A stretch of DNA of 12,957 bases, from NCBI GenBank assembly GCA_001803705.1, contig MHDY01000219.1, positions 1-12,957 on the forward strand, written 5' to 3'. The notes under the pieces were generated by a model, which saw nothing but the letters and a program-made list of their open reading frames with translations, was not told where the DNA came from and ran no database searches. The stretch is from Nitrospirae bacterium GWC2_56_14. GTDB taxonomy: Bacteria; Nitrospirota; UBA9217. Made by a program: the position numbers and the translations under genes. This document shows, piece by piece, positions 1-8,402 of the stretch (within the stretch, counting starts at the first letter, position 1; every line of letters begins with the position of its first letter).

Positions 1-2648
1 CCTGTGCCGCTTACGGATATCCTGTTCTCTCCCGTCCGTAACACCGGCATGTCGGGCGCGGTGAATGTGGAAAGCTGAACACCGTTCCGGTCGAACACCC
101 TCGCCGGGCCCTGGTCCATAATCTCCACATAGTCCCCCGACCGCAACGTTACCGGAAGGGAAGCTGCAGCGGCGGCGCCGATGGCAATGGACAGATTAGA
201 CAGAACAGACTCCTTCTCCGCAAGCGCCTCTACAAGGGTTATCGTGCATTTCACGGGTTTGGCAGCCGGCTGCCGCATCCACCGAAAATTGACCGCAACG
301 ATGTTCTTATACTGAAAACCGTACAGTGCCGCTTTGAACGAATAGTTCGACAACGCCGGCCGGAACTCGGGCAGCATCCGCTCGGCGTTCGACTCCGGTA
401 TGATGACAGTCCGCTCACCGTTGAAGTCAAGGTCGATGTAATGGTCCCGGTAGGTCTTTCCACCAGCCTCCAATTGAATATTGAGTACCGCGCCGGTCAC
501 CGGGACGGCGCCCTCCACCTTCAGTCTAACGGCGAGGGCCCGGCGGATCGTGAGATCGAGCGGTTTGCCCGGTGCGCCGGTCTCGATCCTGCCTGCCAAT
601 GCTCCCGGCATCGCGCTGCCGGGGGTCGGAGGGTTCAGGAGGATCGGCGAATCCGCCCTGACCAGCGTTGCATTTGCCGGATCGCCGACCTTTGCCAGGG
701 CTGGAACGGCCTGCATGCGGAATTTCAGTTTTTGGAGGCCATTCTCATTCCCTACCGAGATCTCCCCGGGTACCTCTATCCGCCGGTTATCATACCTGAC
801 CGGCCGGAAGACCGGCTTGCCCGCCTGAATATCCATAATCCATTCCCCGGACCGCAGCCTGTCGCGTGCTGCAGCAGGCACGGCATTACCGAGCCGCTGC
901 TTCTCATATCCGGCAAGGAGCCGGAACATTTCTTCAGTCCTGCCGTTCTCATGCAGTGCCGCAACCGTGGTTTCGAGCGAAACCGGGCTGTCCAGAGCCA
1001 GCATCCGTGCAGCATAGAATCTGACCTCGTCGGGCGTGGTGGCGGGATGGTCGGGCGCGCTAGCCAGAAAACCCCACCACCCCAGTTCCGCGGGCAGGAA
1101 GCTCCGATAATGGGAGTTCCAATAATCCGGGATCTTGCGATAGTCGAGGAACTGCTTCGGAGCAATAGCGGCGAAGTCGTCGCTATTGCCGCGGCTGAAT
1201 ATATGCCAGGTCCAGGACACGAGGCCGGACCCTTGCACCAGCAGATCGCGCGTCACGCGCTTCCATACGCTCATCTGCTGCTGGCTTCCCCAGTACCAGC
1301 ACGGTCCCGTTGCACAATTGACCTCACCACCGTCAAAGTAGATCATGTCGAAACCGCACCGATTGATCAGACCGGCGATCCTGTCGGCAATCTCGTCCTT
1401 CAGCGTCGAACGCAGGTCCGCCACATAGGCCCCGTAAAACTCCGCCAGATGCTGGATCGGTGCCCCCGCCTGGTGAGAAGCGGCAAGCGTTCCTCCATAA
1501 CCACGGGTGCATCGGAGCAGCATCGTGGAACCACTCCCCCCAAGCGCTTCGTACCGGATCAGTTCATTGTCTATCCTGACCACGTTCGAGCGGGCGGGAA
1601 AATGGGCCATCCCGCTCACCGCAGTGATCTCATGGGATGCAGCATCCAGGGGAGTTGCCAGGACCGCGTCGGCATCACCAAGCAGGCGCTGCGGACCGGT
1701 TGAGACCAGGACGTCGCTCTTGCCCACAAAGCTGGTCAGCATATGCATACCCGCCTTGAGCCCGGCCGCATGGACCTTGCCGATGACCGCCTTCAGGCTT
1801 TCCTCGCCGCGCGGAAAGTTGACCGTATTGATGGGATAGGATCCGAGCGAAGAGGACCACGTATTGCTATAGATCAGTATGTACTGAAAACCGCCGAGCT
1901 TCGCGTACCGGATGACCTCGTCCGCATTCGCTTCGGTCATATCGATGAACAAGTAGCTGCTCCGAACGTCGCGGGACGTCTTTGCCCATGCGCCGCCGAT
2001 CTTCGGCGAGGGCAGACTATATTTTTGCTCGATACTCCGGACCGTGTCGAGGAACCGCGGCGTGGGCACGGCGATCAGGACCGACCTTTCTCCTATCATG
2101 CCGAACTCCCGGTAGACAGAGGAAAGCAGCATACCCTCTCCGAATCGGGAATCAACCTTGTCGCTCAGCGACATGAGACTGAGAGCAAACTGCTTATCCC
2201 ATGCCACGGGAAGCAGTGTGCCAGAGTTAGCGAAACCCGAGGTCCGCACCTGGCAGAGCCGGATCTCATCGACTCCTGTTCCATACACCTGAACAAGCTC
2301 GAAGAGAATATGATCGGCCTTCGCTGAGATCCGGTAATCCGCGGAAATGCCCGACTGCCCGAAGTCCGCCCGGAATAATTCTCCCGCTCGTTTGAGACCG
2401 CTGACAGGATAGAACCGTCCCTGCTTCGCCACCGTGGCAAACGGCGTTAGCGGCCGGGCAAGCAGATCCCTTCCTGTCGCCTTTTCCCGCAGGCCCGTCG
2501 TGAGCCCGCTGTCGCTGAGAATGTACTGCACCACGGCCGTTTCGAACACAAAATCCGCAGCAACCGCCATCCCCGGCAGCTGAACGAGCAGCACCATCGC
2601 GGCAAAGAGAAGGGCATAGCGGCTTCCTGTCCCGTTAGCGGTCCCCAT
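1..2648 (-). CDS. Secreted TIM-barrel glycoside-hydrolase-like protein (3' end missing)
   Basis: The frame is open from an ATG at 2648 to the left edge (882 codons, no stop), so the C terminus lies outside the window. A GGAGG at 2659-2655 sits 6 bases before the ATG. Residues 1-30 form a signal peptide with an AVA|AD cleavage site, so the product is exported. Residues 31-210 look beta-rich. From about 230 an alternating strand/helix pattern looks like a TIM barrel, with GLKAGMHML near 296-304 and MIYFDGGE at 435-442. D439 and E442 are candidate catalytic residues. A beta-rich insert at about 333-400 carries RGYGGT and SHQAG motifs. After 600 come probable beta-sandwich domains. The start overlaps the preceding GT4 gene by 14 bases. 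By context it may act on the polymer made by this operon. The fold call is by eye; family, substrate and activity are unknown, and it could be an inactive binding protein. Confidence 0.8.
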   Translation of the reverse strand, partial: MGTANGTGSRYALLFAAMVLLVQLPGMAVAADFVFETAVVQYILSDSGLTTGLREKATGRDLLARPLTPFATVAKQGRFYPVSGLKRAGELFRADFGQSGISADYRISAKADHILFELVQVYGTGVDEIRLCQVRTSGFANSGTLLPVAWDKQFALSLMSLSDKVDSRFGEGMLLSSVYREFGMIGERSVLIAVPTPRFLDTVRSIEQKYSLPSPKIGGAWAKTSRDVRSSYLFIDMTEANADEVIRYAKLGGFQYILIYSNTWSSSLGSYPINTVNFPRGEESLKAVIGKVHAAGLKAGMHMLTSFVGKSDVLVSTGPQRLLGDADAVLATPLDAASHEITAVSGMAHFPARSNVVRIDNELIRYEALGGSGSTMLLRCTRGYGGTLAASHQAGAPIQHLAEFYGAYVADLRSTLKDEIADRIAGLINRCGFDMIYFDGGEVNCATGPCWYWGSQQQMSVWKRVTRDLLVQGSGLVSWTWHIFSRGNSDDFAAIAPKQFLDYRKIPDYWNSHYRSFLPAELGWWGFLASAPDHPATTPDEVRFYAARMLALDSPVSLETTVAALHENGRTEEMFRLLAGYEKQRLGNAVPAAARDRLRSGEWIMDIQAGKPVFRPVRYDNRRIEVPGEISVGNENGLQKLKFRMQAVPALAKVGDPANATLVRADSPILLNPPTPGSAMPGALAGRIETGAPGKPLDLTIRRALAVRLKVEGAVPVTGAVLNIQLEAGGKTYRDHYIDLDFNGERTVIIPESNAERMLPEFRPALSNYSFKAALYGFQYKNIVAVNFRWMRQPAAKPVKCTITLVEALAEKESVLSNLSIAIGAAAAASLPVTLRSGDYVEIMDQGPARVFDRNGVQLSTFTAPDMPVLRTGENRISVSGT

Positions 2649-3909
2649 AGTCGCCCTCCCCTGCTTCACCGCACTCCGCCGATGAATCATCGGGGCGGTA
2701 TTGCATTGCAAAGGTAAACAGATGCCTGTTCTGCCGGACCTTATCCGGATCCGTGGCGTTCTGCAGGCCATATGCCCTTGCGCGCTGCGACAGGGCTCGC
2801 ATATCATCCGGCCCCATATCTACGCACTGCTGGAGTACGGTCGTGAATCGTTCCGGCCGGTCGAGCGGCAGGTCCCACCCGACGCCTTTCTCATGAAGAC
2901 CGCGCCAGGGGGTCTGATCGCTGACCACGATGGGACAGCCCGCAACGAGCGCTTCAATGATGACGTGGCCGAAGTTCTCTCCGCGCGTGGGGAAGAGGAA
3001 CAGATCGTAGCGCGAGTAGACCTCGGCCACCTCGTCGTGGCCGACGGTTCCCTGGTAATTGACCCGGACTGACGCCGGCAGAGTGCGCACGATCTCCTGG
3101 CAGCTCCTCCAGTAACCGCTGTCTTCCAGCGGGCCGTAGATGTCGAACACCACATCACCCTTTAGGCCGCGCAGCATCGACAATGCTCCGTCAAGATTCT
3201 TCTTCGGCGACAGTCGCGACAGGAATACAACTCTGAGCGAGCCGGGCCTCTTGTCCTGACGAACGCCCTCCTGCGGAGATGTATCGCAATGCGCGATGTT
3301 GGGGGCAATAACGACGGGCACTGCGCTGTCCGGCAGCCCCTTGCCGGCCACGCGCACGATATCGTCTTTTTCATATGCGCTCGATGCCCGCCAGACCAGG
3401 CCCCGGTAAAGACCGGTGTGCATCGCAGCCTGAAGATACAGGTGTTTCTTGAACGACTTGATCTTCAGCGCCCCTTGCGACAGTTCACCTCGTGCGGCGA
3501 TGATCGTGGGCGCCCGTTTGACCAGCCCCATCAGGCGCAACAGTAACGGCTGTATGGTGAAGCGCGGGGAGAAGAAGCTGTTAAGATACAACAGATCATG
3601 CTGAGTGGTATTGATGATCTGACGCACGAAGGCTAGCGACATGCCTCCGGGGGACACATACCATACTTCGGCCTTTCCGACACGCTGCCACTCGTTCGTT
3701 TTGATCCCTTCATAGGGTTCGCAACTGCCCAGGTCCCGGTCCGGCGTCACAACTTTAAAAGCGAACTCATCGCCAAAGACCGCGATCATGTTCGCAAGCG
3801 TACGGACCGGCCCGCCGCTCTTGAACCCGGGCAAATATCCGTCGGACAAGATCAGTATTGTTTTCCGCGATGTCACTCCCGAGTTCCTGTCCCTTCCCTG
3901 CTCATTCAT
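2635..3909 (-). CDS. GT4-family glycosyltransferase
   Basis: This 424-residue protein has the two-domain GT-B layout of family GT4, which transfers a sugar from a nucleotide donor to a lipid-linked acceptor in the cytoplasm. The N-terminal domain has SDGYLPGFKSGGP at 22-34, a glycine-rich loop usual in this group. The C-terminal domain opens with FLSRLSPKKNLD at 229-240. The EX7E motif is intact: E311 and E319 in ENFGHVIIE. The following VAGCPIVVSD segment is also typical. The length is normal. The ATG at 3909 overlaps the upstream GT4 stop as ATGA, which implies coupling. The 3' end overlaps the TIM-barrel gene by 14 bases. Family assignment is firm; donor and linkage cannot be read from sequence. 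Confidence 0.93.
   Translation of the reverse strand: MNEQGRDRNSGVTSRKTILILSDGYLPGFKSGGPVRTLANMIAVFGDEFAFKVVTPDRDLGSCEPYEGIKTNEWQRVGKAEVWYVSPGGMSLAFVRQIINTTQHDLLYLNSFFSPRFTIQPLLLRLMGLVKRAPTIIAARGELSQGALKIKSFKKHLYLQAAMHTGLYRGLVWRASSAYEKDDIVRVAGKGLPDSAVPVVIAPNIAHCDTSPQEGVRQDKRPGSLRVVFLSRLSPKKNLDGALSMLRGLKGDVVFDIYGPLEDSGYWRSCQEIVRTLPASVRVNYQGTVGHDEVAEVYSRYDLFLFPTRGENFGHVIIEALVAGCPIVVSDQTPWRGLHEKGVGWDLPLDRPERFTTVLQQCVDMGPDDMRALSQRARAYGLQNATDPDKVRQNRHLFTFAMQYRPDDSSAECGEAGEGDYGDR
2655..2659 (-). promoter_or_regulatory. Ribosome binding site of the TIM-barrel gene
   Basis: GGAGG on the minus strand lies within a GGGGAGGG run, 6 bases upstream of the ATG at 2648 and inside the 3' end of the GT4 gene. 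It decides the start, so this gene can initiate on its own as well as by coupling. Confidence 0.75.
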
Positions 3910-4925
3910 GTGCGGCCCGCCAGATAGAGTTCCTCGTAGAGGAGAGCATACTGTTTCGCGATAGTGCGTGCGCTGAATCGCTTGACGTTCTCCCGACCAT
4001 ATGCGATGAGTTGCTCCCGATAGGCATCATCATCGATGACCCGAAGGATTCCCGCACGAATATCCTCGATGCGGTAAGGGTCCACGAGACATGCCGCTTT
4101 TCCGGACACCTCCGGCATCGACAAAATATTGCCGGTGATCACCGGGCGTCCGACGGCGTTCGCTTCAAGAATGGGAAGTCCGAAGCCTTCGTAGGTGGAT
4201 ACAAAGGCAAGCATATCCGATCGTTCATACTCCCGAACGATCTCCGCACCGGAAATATCGGCAACGGATGAATACTCGATGCCATTTTCGGACAGCATCG
4301 ATATTTGCCGCTCGTCCAGCCTTCCAATGATCCGAAGATGACATGTTATCCCGTGCAATGCCGCGGCAAGCCTCGGAAGATTCTTATTTTCCTTTGTCCC
4401 GACATGCAGGATCACGGGTTTTTCCCCGTTGAACGCCTTCGGGCTGAACACGAAATCATCTGATATGCAATCGTGAATGACCCTGATCTTTTCCGGATCG
4501 CAATTTAAATATCTGAGCAACTCGCTCCTGGCTGATTCGGAGATCACCGTTATCAAGGAAGACCGCTTCTCGGGGAGCCGAAACCAGAAGAACAGGAGCA
4601 GGCTTTTCCTTATTCCCCGCAATGTCTCCACCCTTCCACAATCATGGATGGTTAACACCGTTTTTTTCTTGCGAAGCATATAGGCCAGATAGTGAACGTC
4701 GCCGGTGATATGATTTACCTCTCCCTGGCAAAATGGAGCGAGGAGGACATTCAAGCACCGTCTCCATATGCCTTGGCTGACGAACGGAGCAACCGCGATC
4801 CTGCAGTCTACGCTCGATGGCATGTTCGCCCGAATGGCATCGAACAGCCGCTCAATGCTGAAATGATGACTGATCCGTTTCCGATGATAATGGGTTACCG
4901 TCAAATGACATGGCTTCTGCTGCAT
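3906..4925 (-). CDS. GT4-family glycosyltransferase
   Basis: This is a 339-residue GT-B glycosyltransferase, presumably adding a sugar to the lipid-linked repeat unit. Key segments are NHITGDVHYLAY at 71-82, LTIHDCG at 91-97, VILHVGTKENKNLPR at 171-185 (start of the donor domain) and the EX7E motif EGFGLPILE at 246-254. It has the compact N-terminal domain seen in shorter GT4 enzymes. The frame is open upstream to 5132, but that extension overlaps the polymerase gene and reads as a shadow. The ATG at 4925 is preferred because it has a GGAGG 3 bases upstream, gives a gap of only 17 bases after the polymerase stop, and starts where family-like sequence begins. The 3' end overlaps the next GT4 gene by 4 bases. 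Confidence 0.92.
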   Translation of the reverse strand: MQQKPCHLTVTHYHRKRISHHFSIERLFDAIRANMPSSVDCRIAVAPFVSQGIWRRCLNVLLAPFCQGEVNHITGDVHYLAYMLRKKKTVLTIHDCGRVETLRGIRKSLLLFFWFRLPEKRSSLITVISESARSELLRYLNCDPEKIRVIHDCISDDFVFSPKAFNGEKPVILHVGTKENKNLPRLAAALHGITCHLRIIGRLDERQISMLSENGIEYSSVADISGAEIVREYERSDMLAFVSTYEGFGLPILEANAVGRPVITGNILSMPEVSGKAACLVDPYRIEDIRAGILRVIDDDAYREQLIAYGRENVKRFSARTIAKQYALLYEELYLAGRT

Positions 4926-4928
4926 GGT

Positions 4929-4933
4929 CCTCC
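4929..4933 (-). promoter_or_regulatory. Ribosome binding site deciding the GT4 start at 4925
   Basis: GGAGG on the minus strand lies in the 17-base gap between the polymerase stop (4943) and the ATG at 4925. Spacing is only 3 bases, which is short, but no other start nearby has a match. It argues against the longer open frame to 5132. Confidence 0.6.
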
Positions 4934-4942
4934 GGTTGGTCT

Positions 4943-6469
4943 TCACAGCCGTTTTTTCAACAAGACCCAGAGAAGATATGCCGCTCCCAGCACAATAGGG
5001 AGGTCCCGCAATTTCGCCAGAAATTGACCGGCGCTTGCCTCCATGCCGAGTGAATACACAATAAGCAGAGGTGATAGTGGATGTGTGGCCAACCGGTCCT
5101 CTGAAAGCAGCCATACGCAAAGCATCGTCCACAGCACACCGATAAGACCGAAGGACAGTATCCCTGCCAGATGACCGTAATTTCCGGTAAATTCGAACGG
5201 GATGCTGACCCCGATGTTGGTCGTATAATCATCCAGCCCGACCGCCTCAATTTGCTGGGCGATGTAGTTGCCCATGTTGGAATCGGGCTTGTCCGGATAC
5301 AGAGCGCGGGGCACCAGCACCGCTAACCCGTTCGAGAGCGTGCCGCTCCAAGGGCCGTCGAACAACGAGCTCTCCGCAGCAATGCGGCCGGCATACCCAT
5401 AGATATAACGGAACGGAGATTCGATATTGATCTCCTTCTCCTGCAGGTCCTCCATCGCTATGCCGTTGCTGATCGCCAGCTTGAACAGTTCGGTCCGTTC
5501 CTCGGGCGTCGTTATCCGGGCCGCTTCGGCGGCGAACCGCATCTGGGTGACAACTGGTTCGAGGAGAGCGAGATAAAAGACAGCAAGCACCAGGAACGCC
5601 GCGATCGGCGCCTTCTGCCTCCAGACCAGCATCAGGATAAACAAAAGCACGAAGCTGATGACCACCGCTCCCTTCCAGCCGGAAACAAATGCAGTGATCG
5701 CGTTGAGAAGTATCGCTCCTATGGCGATCAGGGCGAAGGGCCGCGAACGTTCCTTGACGGGTCCGGCAAGATAACCCATAACGCCGATCGTCGCAAAGAG
5801 TGCTACGGCACTAAGCGCCTGCAGCAGTGATACGAACCAGTTCTCGCTGACAGTGCCACCGAGATAGTTCACCGCCTGGTTTCCCGCAAAGCCCATCCGG
5901 GAAAAACCGGCAACAGCGAGGGACATCAGACCGCCGAACATCCAGTAGGCCAGTATTGTCCGCGGCCGATAGAGGATGCCCTCGGGCTGCAGGAAGGCAG
6001 CCGGCCTGATGACCCCCCTGCTGAGCAGGATCGTCTGGTTCGCGCAGAACGCGTACCACGGAAGCCCGAAAGCAACTGTCCAGAGCGCCTCGCCGCCTGA
6101 AGCAACGTACTGGGAAAGAAGATCATGGTCGCCTCTATGAACTGCGAAGATGACCGCAATGCCCGGCCCGATTGCGAACCACCAGTGGAACAGGAGAACG
6201 ATCGCCTGCACGGGATTGAGAAGCGGTCTGTGTTTCAACGCATGGAGCGCCGCATAAGTGCCCGCGGCCAGCGCGAACTGGCCGGTGAGCACAAGGGCGC
6301 TCGCGTCATCCGCATATCTGCTCGTCAGCAGAACGAGCAACGCAGGGGCGAAGCAATAGGCCAAGATGTACCAGCGATGGATCCATGGCCTGTCTTGCGC
6401 TCCGCTTCGTCCGAGCGCCGCCAGATTATCATGTATTAACCGCTTGTCATCCATGATGCTATCGTTCAC
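4943..6469 (-). CDS. Wzy-like O-antigen/oligosaccharide repeat-unit polymerase
   Basis: This is a 508-residue polytopic inner-membrane protein. By eye there are about twelve hydrophobic segments, near residues 33-51, 57-76, 88-110, 127-149, 172-192, 211-235, 245-262, 266-284, 287-305, 433-456, 464-480 and 491-505. A large polar loop at about 306-432 contains VPRALYPDKPDSNMGNY and IPFEFTGNYG. This layout, with one big external loop before the last helices, fits Wzy polymerases, which join flipped repeat units in the periplasm. Wzy sequences are too variable for residue-level proof. The frame begins at a GTG (6469) that overlaps the GT2 stop as GTGA; an ATG at 6454 is an alternative, and neither has a clear ribosome site. 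Position between glycosyltransferases in a Wzx-containing operon supports the call. A WaaL-type ligase is less likely. Confidence 0.82.
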   Translation of the reverse strand: MNDSIMDDKRLIHDNLAALGRSGAQDRPWIHRWYILAYCFAPALLVLLTSRYADDASALVLTGQFALAAGTYAALHALKHRPLLNPVQAIVLLFHWWFAIGPGIAVIFAVHRGDHDLLSQYVASGGEALWTVAFGLPWYAFCANQTILLSRGVIRPAAFLQPEGILYRPRTILAYWMFGGLMSLAVAGFSRMGFAGNQAVNYLGGTVSENWFVSLLQALSAVALFATIGVMGYLAGPVKERSRPFALIAIGAILLNAITAFVSGWKGAVVISFVLLFILMLVWRQKAPIAAFLVLAVFYLALLEPVVTQMRFAAEAARITTPEERTELFKLAISNGIAMEDLQEKEINIESPFRYIYGYAGRIAAESSLFDGPWSGTLSNGLAVLVPRALYPDKPDSNMGNYIAQQIEAVGLDDYTTNIGVSIPFEFTGNYGHLAGILSFGLIGVLWTMLCVWLLSEDRLATHPLSPLLIVYSLGMEASAGQFLAKLRDLPIVLGAAYLLWVLLKKRL

Positions 6470-7449
6470 TTCAGGTATCGCCGCAGCATCGTTCGATCCG
6501 GCTGCGCGAGCGGCCCTCTGATGCCGTCATAAACACCTCGCGCCAGCGCCCCCAGTTTTTCCTTCCGGCGAAGCACCAGCAAAGCCATACCGTAATAACA
6601 ATACCACGTAGCGGCGGTGAACAGCGCGGAAAGCATCTGTGCCATGCCCTTCCTGTGCTTTCGAATGATATACAACCGGTTCCGACTAGTTGCGTATATA
6701 GCGAGCGGCGAGGTCGTCCCCCCATGGGAGTGCAGGTTCTTTTTCCTGAACGATGCCGAGACCTTGTGCCGGATGACCGCCTGCGGAACATAGTGAAGCC
6801 GCATGTGCTCCCTGCTCGCGCGCAAGCACCAGTCGGAGTCCTCGCCGTACGCGAAGAAATGGTCATCGAATAGGCCGACACGCTCGAACGCTTCCCGTCG
6901 GACGAACATGCAGCAGCCGGAGAGAAAGGGCACATTCTCAACGGCATCATAGCGGGCATTATCCTCTTCGCCTCCACCGCGGTGCCTGGGCCGCATCGTC
7001 CACGGGTTGTATGTCGCGCCGGCATACCAGATCATACGGGCCGGCTCGTCATACAGGATCTTGCCGCTGCAAGCCGACACTTCAGAATGCGCTTCCATAT
7101 GCCCCTTCAGCGTCCGCAGACAATCCTCATGGACCGTCGTATCATTGTTCAGGACCCAGACGTAATCGCAGCCCGATGACAAGAGCCTGCCGATCCCGAT
7201 ATTGTTCGCGCCGGTGAAACCGGCGTTCTCCCCATTCCGGATGAGTTCCACTCCGGGAAACGCCCTCTCGATCAGGCCGGCGGACCCGTCACTGGAAGCG
7301 TTGTCAACGACCACGACCCGGTCAGGCTTCGCACTCCCCGCCAGGAGCGACCGAATGCAGGGAATAGTATCCTCGGCGCCGTTCCAGTTGACGAGAACGA
7401 CCCCGACGCCCGTAGCTTCCGCGCTAGCGGTAAGTTTTCTCATGGTCAT
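6466..7449 (-). CDS. GT2-family glycosyltransferase (rhamnosyltransferase-like)
   Basis: This 327-residue inverting GT-A enzyme resembles the WbbL/rhamnosyltransferase branch of GT2. Visible motifs are VLVNWNG at 18-24, VVDNASSDGS at 47-56 (nucleotide binding), LNNDT at 100-104 (the metal-binding aspartate, D103) and AYGEDSDWCLRA at 200-211, whose acidic pair E203-D204 marks the catalytic region. SRNRLYIIRKH at 255-265 is typical of the C terminus, followed by a hydrophobic stretch at about 271-292 that may bind the membrane. The start overlaps the upstream methyltransferase by 26 bases. A second in-frame ATG lies two codons later (7443), and only a weak GAGA precedes the first. The 3' end overlaps the polymerase as GTGA. 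The donor sugar is not determinable; rhamnose is only a family tendency. Confidence 0.92.
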   Translation of the reverse strand: MTMRKLTASAEATGVGVVLVNWNGAEDTIPCIRSLLAGSAKPDRVVVVDNASSDGSAGLIERAFPGVELIRNGENAGFTGANNIGIGRLLSSGCDYVWVLNNDTTVHEDCLRTLKGHMEAHSEVSACSGKILYDEPARMIWYAGATYNPWTMRPRHRGGGEEDNARYDAVENVPFLSGCCMFVRREAFERVGLFDDHFFAYGEDSDWCLRASREHMRLHYVPQAVIRHKVSASFRKKNLHSHGGTTSPLAIYATSRNRLYIIRKHRKGMAQMLSALFTAATWYCYYGMALLVLRRKEKLGALARGVYDGIRGPLAQPDRTMLRRYLK

Positions 7450-8398
7450 CCATTCTCACGAGATAATACGACGCCTGGTCCCCGTCCTTCCGGGCGTTCA
7501 GCGCCTCTGCCTGCTCTTCGTAATCGCGTATCTGCTTCGCGGTGAACAGGGAACCCTGCGGTTTCACCGCGTAGGAGGTTGCGCTCATCAAGGCGATGCC
7601 CTTCGCATACTGTTCGCTCGCCCAGAACTGGCTGGCCGTTGAGTCATACACGATCTTCATGATGTGAAACCCGTTCTCCGCTGCCAGACGGCTCATGCCT
7701 TCTTCCGACAGGATCACCAGGTGGCGCGGAGCGTCGAGCTGGAACCAGTTCTTCCCGTAGGTTCGCCACGCTCGTGCGCCGGCGACGGGTGTCCTGATCA
7801 GGACTTTTCCGCCAGGCTTGAGCAGCCTGCTGATCTGCGTGAATGCCTCCCGCGGCGATGCAAGATGCTCGAGACAATGATGCAGCATCACGCAGTCGTA
7901 GCTTCCCGCCGTTTCCTCCAGCGACTGCTTCAGCACCCTGGCGCCGTTCGGGTAGGTGACCGGAGCGCTGATAAAGGCGTCAATGCCCGTTGCTGGATAG
8001 CCTGCACCGTGCAGGTTCACGGTCAGTGTTCCACCGCCGCTACCGACCTCGAGGATACGGGAACCTTCCGGCAGTTCAAGGTTCTTCAACCATGCAATAT
8101 ACGGAGGCGCCGGACGGAGACGGGCGACGAACTTGCCGATCATGCCGGGCCTGCCGAGATAATAACGGTCCCGCTTTGCCTTGAGAAATCCCGCGATCCG
8201 GCTGTAAGGCCTGACGGCATAGGAATAGTAGGTCGCCGGATAAAAATGCGCCAGGTCCTCGGGCACGCGCTCGATCGACAGACTTCCGCAGGAGCTGCAT
8301 TCGCCGTAGACGAACTCATCGCCCAGTCCGAGGTACTGTTCCCGGAAAAGATGCTGCTCATTGTCCTGTCCGTTCCCGCACACTCTGCATCTGATCAT
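7424..8398 (-). CDS. Zinc-ribbon class I SAM-dependent methyltransferase (C)
   Basis: This 324-residue enzyme has an N-terminal four-cysteine zinc ribbon (C4, C7, C34, C37) followed by a Rossmann methyltransferase domain. SAM motif I is ILEVGSGGG at 115-123, the acidic end of strand 2 is D140 in ATGID, and motif IV is YDCVMLHHCLEHL at 167-179. YGKNWFQLDAPRHL at 214-227 is a hallmark of the group common in surface-glycan loci, where it probably methylates a sugar or repeat unit. The frame is open to 8464, but the ATG at 8398 is preferred: GGTGA lies 4 bases upstream, the gap to the upstream stop is 4 bases, and the cysteine motif begins at once. Target and position of methylation are unknown. 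Confidence 0.88.
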   Translation of the reverse strand: MIRCRVCGNGQDNEQHLFREQYLGLGDEFVYGECSSCGSLSIERVPEDLAHFYPATYYSYAVRPYSRIAGFLKAKRDRYYLGRPGMIGKFVARLRPAPPYIAWLKNLELPEGSRILEVGSGGGTLTVNLHGAGYPATGIDAFISAPVTYPNGARVLKQSLEETAGSYDCVMLHHCLEHLASPREAFTQISRLLKPGGKVLIRTPVAGARAWRTYGKNWFQLDAPRHLVILSEEGMSRLAAENGFHIMKIVYDSTASQFWASEQYAKGIALMSATSYAVKPQGSLFTAKQIRDYEEQAEALNARKDGDQASYYLVRMDDHEKTYR

Positions 8399-8402
8399 GG
8401 TT

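Noticed and set aside
441..1703. 420-codon open frame on the plus strand
   Set aside because: It lies opposite the 882-codon secreted-protein frame, has low-complexity Arg/Pro/His-rich composition and no recognisable motif. It is a shadow of GC-rich coding sequence.
4926..5132. 69-codon N-terminal extension of the GT4 gene
   Set aside because: It overlaps the polymerase coding region, has no GT4-like sequence, and a GGAGG precedes the internal ATG at 4925.
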